A stretch of 34,593 bases of DNA from an uncultured bacterium. Its GTDB lineage: Bacteria > Verrucomicrobiota > Kiritimatiellia > CAIKKV01 > CAITUY01. The notes below the pieces were generated by a model that had not been told where the DNA came from, ran no database searches, and saw only the letters and a program-made list of their open reading frames with translations. Location of the stretch: the NCBI GenBank assembly GCA_903958395.1, contig CAJBSZ010000207.1:1-34593 (forward strand), read 5' to 3'. Positions 31,859 to 34,593 of the stretch are shown in pieces. How positions within the stretch are numbered: the stretch's first letter is position 1; each line of letters starts with the position of its first letter. A program made the translations under genes and the position numbers.

Positions 31859-31889
31859 ATCTCACGCTTCACATCTCACGTTTCACATC
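31853..31889 (-). repeat. 14-base tandem repeat bridging stop and start codons
   Basis: The unit cttcacatctcacg occurs at 31853-31866 and 31867-31880, followed by a partial copy with one change to 31889. On the minus strand the unit is CGTGAGATGTGAAG. The TGA that ends the FAD oxidoreductase (31885-31883) and the GTG that starts the acyl ligase (31858-31856) both lie in copies of this unit. GAG or GTGAG within the unit is the only ribosome-site-like sequence before the ligase. Confidence 0.85.
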
Positions 31890-33043
31890 CTACCGGCTTC
31901 CCGGCCGGCGGCTTCGCCCAGAGCCATGCAGGTTCCCATCACCCGGGTTGCCGCCAAAGCCTCATGCGTAGCCGAAATACATCGTCCTGCACAGAACAAA
32001 TTACTGGCTTCCGCCGCTTTCAGGCACCGCAAGGGAATCTCGCACGCCGTGCCGGATTCGGGATAACGATACGTCGGCCCTCGCGCCGGATCCCATAATT
32101 CAAGGGGCCAGGCACTTCGTGCCACGGCATCCGGAAACCGGCGTGACTCCAGAATATCCGCTTCGGTCAAAGTGTACTGCCCCTTGAGTCGGAGCCCTTC
32201 CCGCTCCAGGACCTCCGGCGAGCGGTTCACAATCCTGGCGGCACGAAACGCGGGCAACTCTTCCCGCAGATAATCATGAAGTCGCGTGGCCGCCTGACCC
32301 GCCTCCTCTTCCGTCGTGCCGGAAGGCACACTCAACTTGCAATCGCCCTCATCGCGGCCCTCACCGGGGAAAAATGTAGTGAACCGAAGCCAGGAAGGAA
32401 GCGCCCCTGATTCCACACCCTGACGAATGGCATAGGGAACCCTGATGGGAAGCATTTCATCCGTGCCCGCCATTCCGGCAAACTGGAGGACCAGTCCGGC
32501 AAGCTGTCGCCCGGCCGCCGGCGTGGCTTCGTGAAGCGAGGGATGGCACCCTATGATCACGCCATCGCCGGAACAATCGACCACTCGTCCCGCATGGATC
32601 TCATCCGACCCGGCCGTGACCGATTGAATCCGCCCGCCTTCAAACCGGGCGCCTTGGATTTCCGTCCCGAATAGAACTCGCAGGCGTTTCTCCGCCTGGA
32701 TCAACTCCGCATACACGATCCGGAGTTGGTCGGGGAGATAGGGAAGCACATCCACTTTGCCCAGCCGGATCGGACGCCGGGCGGGCGACAGGATCGCCAA
32801 CCGGTCGCAAATTTCACGGACCAGTCCGCCATTCACCAGCGACTCGTTTGATGCCGTCCCGCCGGCTCCCCCGAGGGGATAGAGTCCACACAGGGTCCGA
32901 TGCAATCCCACCACGCCGGCGCCTCCCGGGAATGCCCGTTTCTCAACCAGAATCGTGTCTGCTCCGGCCCGCGCCGAAGCCACAGCCGCCGGAACGCCCG
33001 CCACTCCCCCTCCCACCACTAATACATCACATTGGAGCTTCAT
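31883..33043 (-). CDS. FAD-dependent oxidoreductase (FAD_oxidored/GIDA-like)
   Basis: This 386-residue protein has an N-terminal dinucleotide-binding fold, CDVLVVGGGVAGVPAAVASA (residues 5-24), followed by VEKRAFPGGAGVVGLH. The middle segment GRVVDCSGDGVIIGC and the C-terminal NLFCAGRCISATHEALAATR, followed by GTCMALGEAAG, are the second and third FAD-contact motifs of the FAD_oxidored family (PF12831). Members oxidise or reduce C-C or C-N bonds. The specific reaction cannot be read here. The start lies two bases after the stop of the acyltransferase gene (TAACCATG). The stop is supplied by the tandem repeat at 31853-31889. In this operon it probably acts on a carrier-bound or free acyl intermediate. 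Confidence 0.88.
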   Translation of the reverse strand: MKLQCDVLVVGGGVAGVPAAVASARAGADTILVEKRAFPGGAGVVGLHRTLCGLYPLGGAGGTASNESLVNGGLVREICDRLAILSPARRPIRLGKVDVLPYLPDQLRIVYAELIQAEKRLRVLFGTEIQGARFEGGRIQSVTAGSDEIHAGRVVDCSGDGVIIGCHPSLHEATPAAGRQLAGLVLQFAGMAGTDEMLPIRVPYAIRQGVESGALPSWLRFTTFFPGEGRDEGDCKLSVPSGTTEEEAGQAATRLHDYLREELPAFRAARIVNRSPEVLEREGLRLKGQYTLTEADILESRRFPDAVARSAWPLELWDPARGPTYRYPESGTACEIPLRCLKAAEASNLFCAGRCISATHEALAATRVMGTCMALGEAAGREAGRM

Positions 33044-33045
33044 GG

Positions 33046-34365
33046 TTATAAAAGCCGCCGTATCATCTCACGGAACTCCCGGATATCCTCATCGTCCAAC
33101 ATCCCGTCCACGGTGGCGAGCACCGCATTCATCTTGGATCCGAACTGGTTGATAAATAATCCGAGGCCCGGCGGCACGGGGACCAGGGGCATATGAATCA
33201 GGTTCACCAGTTCCGCCTCGCCAAACCGGTCGAACGGGTATCCGCTTTTACCCACACAGGTAAACCCCAGCGAGGCAAACTCCCCGCGCATCGGCCTGAG
33301 CATGATCCGGCTCAGGAAAGGAAGCGGCGCCAGCCTCATCAGCATGCTGGACTCATGAAGCGCCTTGGGAAAACCGCTCTTGACCTGTTCATACATCTGG
33401 GACCGGAGCAGGCTCAATACCTGGGGGCGGTCGCCAATCAGGGCTTTGGGAATCTGGAAGAAGACGAACGACAGGTGATTAAAAAACAGCCGGACAGGCG
33501 CCGTGTCGGGCGTCCTCAGGTCAACCGAGACCGATACTACGAAGTCATCCCCGGTATCCCCGTGCCGGGCGAAGGCGGGTGCCAGCGCCTCGAGGGAGAC
33601 CGCCAGGGTGTAGGGCAGGAACATCAGAAAGCCCGCCTCGCGACTGGCCCGCTCAGCGATGGCACGCGATTCAGCGGCATCAAACTCAATGACCGTGAAC
33701 GTGATGCGCCGTCCTGCCAGGGGCGCGGGACGGGAGAGCACGCACAGTTTCCTCTCCGCGAATTTCCTGACCATCCGGATCAGCTGCTTCCCGGCTTCGA
33801 ACTTCTGCATCCAATCGCGGAGGTGGGCGGGCTCCTTCAATGAAATCGCGTCGATCCGGATCCGGCAGTCCTCGCCCGTCAGCCATCGATGAAAAAGGTC
33901 AAGAAAAGCCTCGGCCCCGGTGGCATCAAACAACCGGTGATCGAACTGGACGGCAAGGACGTGCCGGGTTTCGGCGATATGAAAGACCCGCAACGCAAGA
34001 TGAATCCGGCTCTCTGAAAACCGCGTATTGGCGCTTTGCGCCAAGGCCGCTGACAGGGCGGGCTCCTCTATGCGGAAAAATTCAAGCACCAGGGGAACCG
34101 ACTTCGCTGGAGGCGGCATCTTCCAATACGGCGCTCCCGTCCAGTCCCGCGCGGAAGTCCCGCCCAGGGCCGGGAACTGCCGTACAAAGGCTTCCGCCTC
34201 CCGCTGGAAGCGGTCATCGTCAAAGGACCCCTTGAGTTCGAGGACAATCTGAAAGGAATTTCCGCCGCCGGTGGCGCGGTGGCTCATGTTGTCCAACGCC
34301 CCGATCATCCAGTCAATCCCGGTCAAGTAGCGTCGGTTTTGGACATAAGGCAGGCTGACCTTCAT
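33046..34365 (-). CDS. Condensation-domain/WS-DGAT-like acyltransferase
   Basis: The track start at 34557 is too long. The ATG at 34365 (MKVSLPYVQNRRYL) overlaps the carrier-protein stop as ATGA and gives 439 residues. The fold is that of the CAT/condensation superfamily: an N-terminal half with FQIVLELKGSFDDDRFQREA and the active-site motif DHRLFDATG, where His143 and Asp147 form HxxxD; and a C-terminal half with VVSVSVDLRT, RLFFNHLSFVFFQIP and SLGFTCVGKSGYPFDRFGE. Such enzymes join an acyl group from CoA or a carrier protein to an alcohol or amine. Its position directly after the carrier-protein gene suggests carrier-bound substrate. Whether it makes an ester or an amide is not known. Confidence 0.82.
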   Translation of the reverse strand: MKVSLPYVQNRRYLTGIDWMIGALDNMSHRATGGGNSFQIVLELKGSFDDDRFQREAEAFVRQFPALGGTSARDWTGAPYWKMPPPAKSVPLVLEFFRIEEPALSAALAQSANTRFSESRIHLALRVFHIAETRHVLAVQFDHRLFDATGAEAFLDLFHRWLTGEDCRIRIDAISLKEPAHLRDWMQKFEAGKQLIRMVRKFAERKLCVLSRPAPLAGRRITFTVIEFDAAESRAIAERASREAGFLMFLPYTLAVSLEALAPAFARHGDTGDDFVVSVSVDLRTPDTAPVRLFFNHLSFVFFQIPKALIGDRPQVLSLLRSQMYEQVKSGFPKALHESSMLMRLAPLPFLSRIMLRPMRGEFASLGFTCVGKSGYPFDRFGEAELVNLIHMPLVPVPPGLGLFINQFGSKMNAVLATVDGMLDDEDIREFREMIRRLL

Positions 34366-34593
34366 CCCTGAAGGCCTTTGCTGATGCGGGTGGCAAGGGC
34401 ATGAATCGTCTCGAAATCCTCGCGGGTGAGGCCCGATTCGATCAGGCGCAAATTGAACACCTTCTCGATCACCACCAGAAGCTCCACGAATCCCATCGAA
34501 TCCACTCCCAACGAGGGAAGCGACGCCCCGGGCGAAATGGAAGCGGGCTCCTTGCACAGGATGATGGCCACCTCCCGGATCAATCTCTGCTCG
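34362..34593 (-). CDS. Acyl carrier protein, N-terminus beyond window edge
   Basis: The frame stays open to the right edge (EQRLIREVAIILC at the edge), so the TTG start proposed in the track at 34583 is doubtful and the true start is probably outside. The visible 77 residues contain the phosphopantetheine site LGVDSMGFVELL, with Ser as the attachment point, then VIEKVFNLRLIESGLTREDF and ETIHALATRISKGL. This is the normal four-helix carrier-protein layout. The stop overlaps the acyltransferase start as ATGA. It is a dedicated carrier for this cluster and not obviously the housekeeping AcpP. Confidence 0.9.
   Translation of the reverse strand, partial: EQRLIREVAIILCKEPASISPGASLPSLGVDSMGFVELLVVIEKVFNLRLIESGLTREDFETIHALATRISKGLQG

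Overview
The window looks like a piece of a PVC-group chromosome, most likely Kiritimatiellota, Lentisphaerota or Verrucomicrobiota. The grounds are gene content only: S1 sulfatases, secreted right-handed beta-helix proteins, a HzsA-like haem protein, uroporphyrinogen-decarboxylase-like methyltransferases and a HisKA_3/NarL two-component pair packed into one glycan locus. GC is high over most of the window. No rRNA, tRNA, CRISPR array or insertion sequence was recognised.

Left half (1-19213, minus strand). Ten co-directional genes read from right to left with short gaps or start/stop overlaps and look like one operon that runs off the left edge. In transcription order they are: a 68-aa exported peptide, a beta-helix protein, a UroD-like protein, a beta-helix/sulfatase fusion, a secreted beta-propeller, a HzsA-like di-haem protein, an S1 sulfatase, an alpha/beta-hydrolase fused to an alpha-toroid glycosidase-like protein, an MFS sugar porter, and a paralogue of the glycosidase-like protein without the hydrolase domain. 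The likely job is removal of sulfate and ester groups and cleavage of a sulfated, esterified polysaccharide outside the cytoplasm, followed by sugar uptake. The beta-helix proteins resemble GH141, which hints at a fucose-containing or pectin-like glycan, but the substrate is not proven.

Middle (19214-25405, plus strand). A sensor kinase and response regulator diverge from the operon, followed by a cytoplasmic GH3 glycosidase and a second UroD-like protein. Two similar 19-bp palindromes, one in the divergent region and one upstream of GH3, sit at nearly the same distance from -10-like elements and may be the regulator's binding sites.

Junction (25442-26442). A BrnT-type toxin with a ribbon-helix-helix antitoxin, with a visible promoter, lies next to the C-terminal remnant of an ORF6N phage-type protein. 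This looks like an accessory scar between two unrelated loci.

Right part (26360-34593). Two coupled cobalamin-type radical SAM proteins (plus strand) and a small XRE regulator face a minus-strand operon of acyl carrier protein (cut by the right edge), condensation-like acyltransferase, FAD oxidoreductase, AMP-forming acyl ligase and SAM methyltransferase. Together they look like an uncharacterised lipid or secondary-metabolite cluster that continues beyond the right edge. A 14-bp tandem repeat supplies the stop codon of the oxidoreductase gene and the start codon of the ligase gene.
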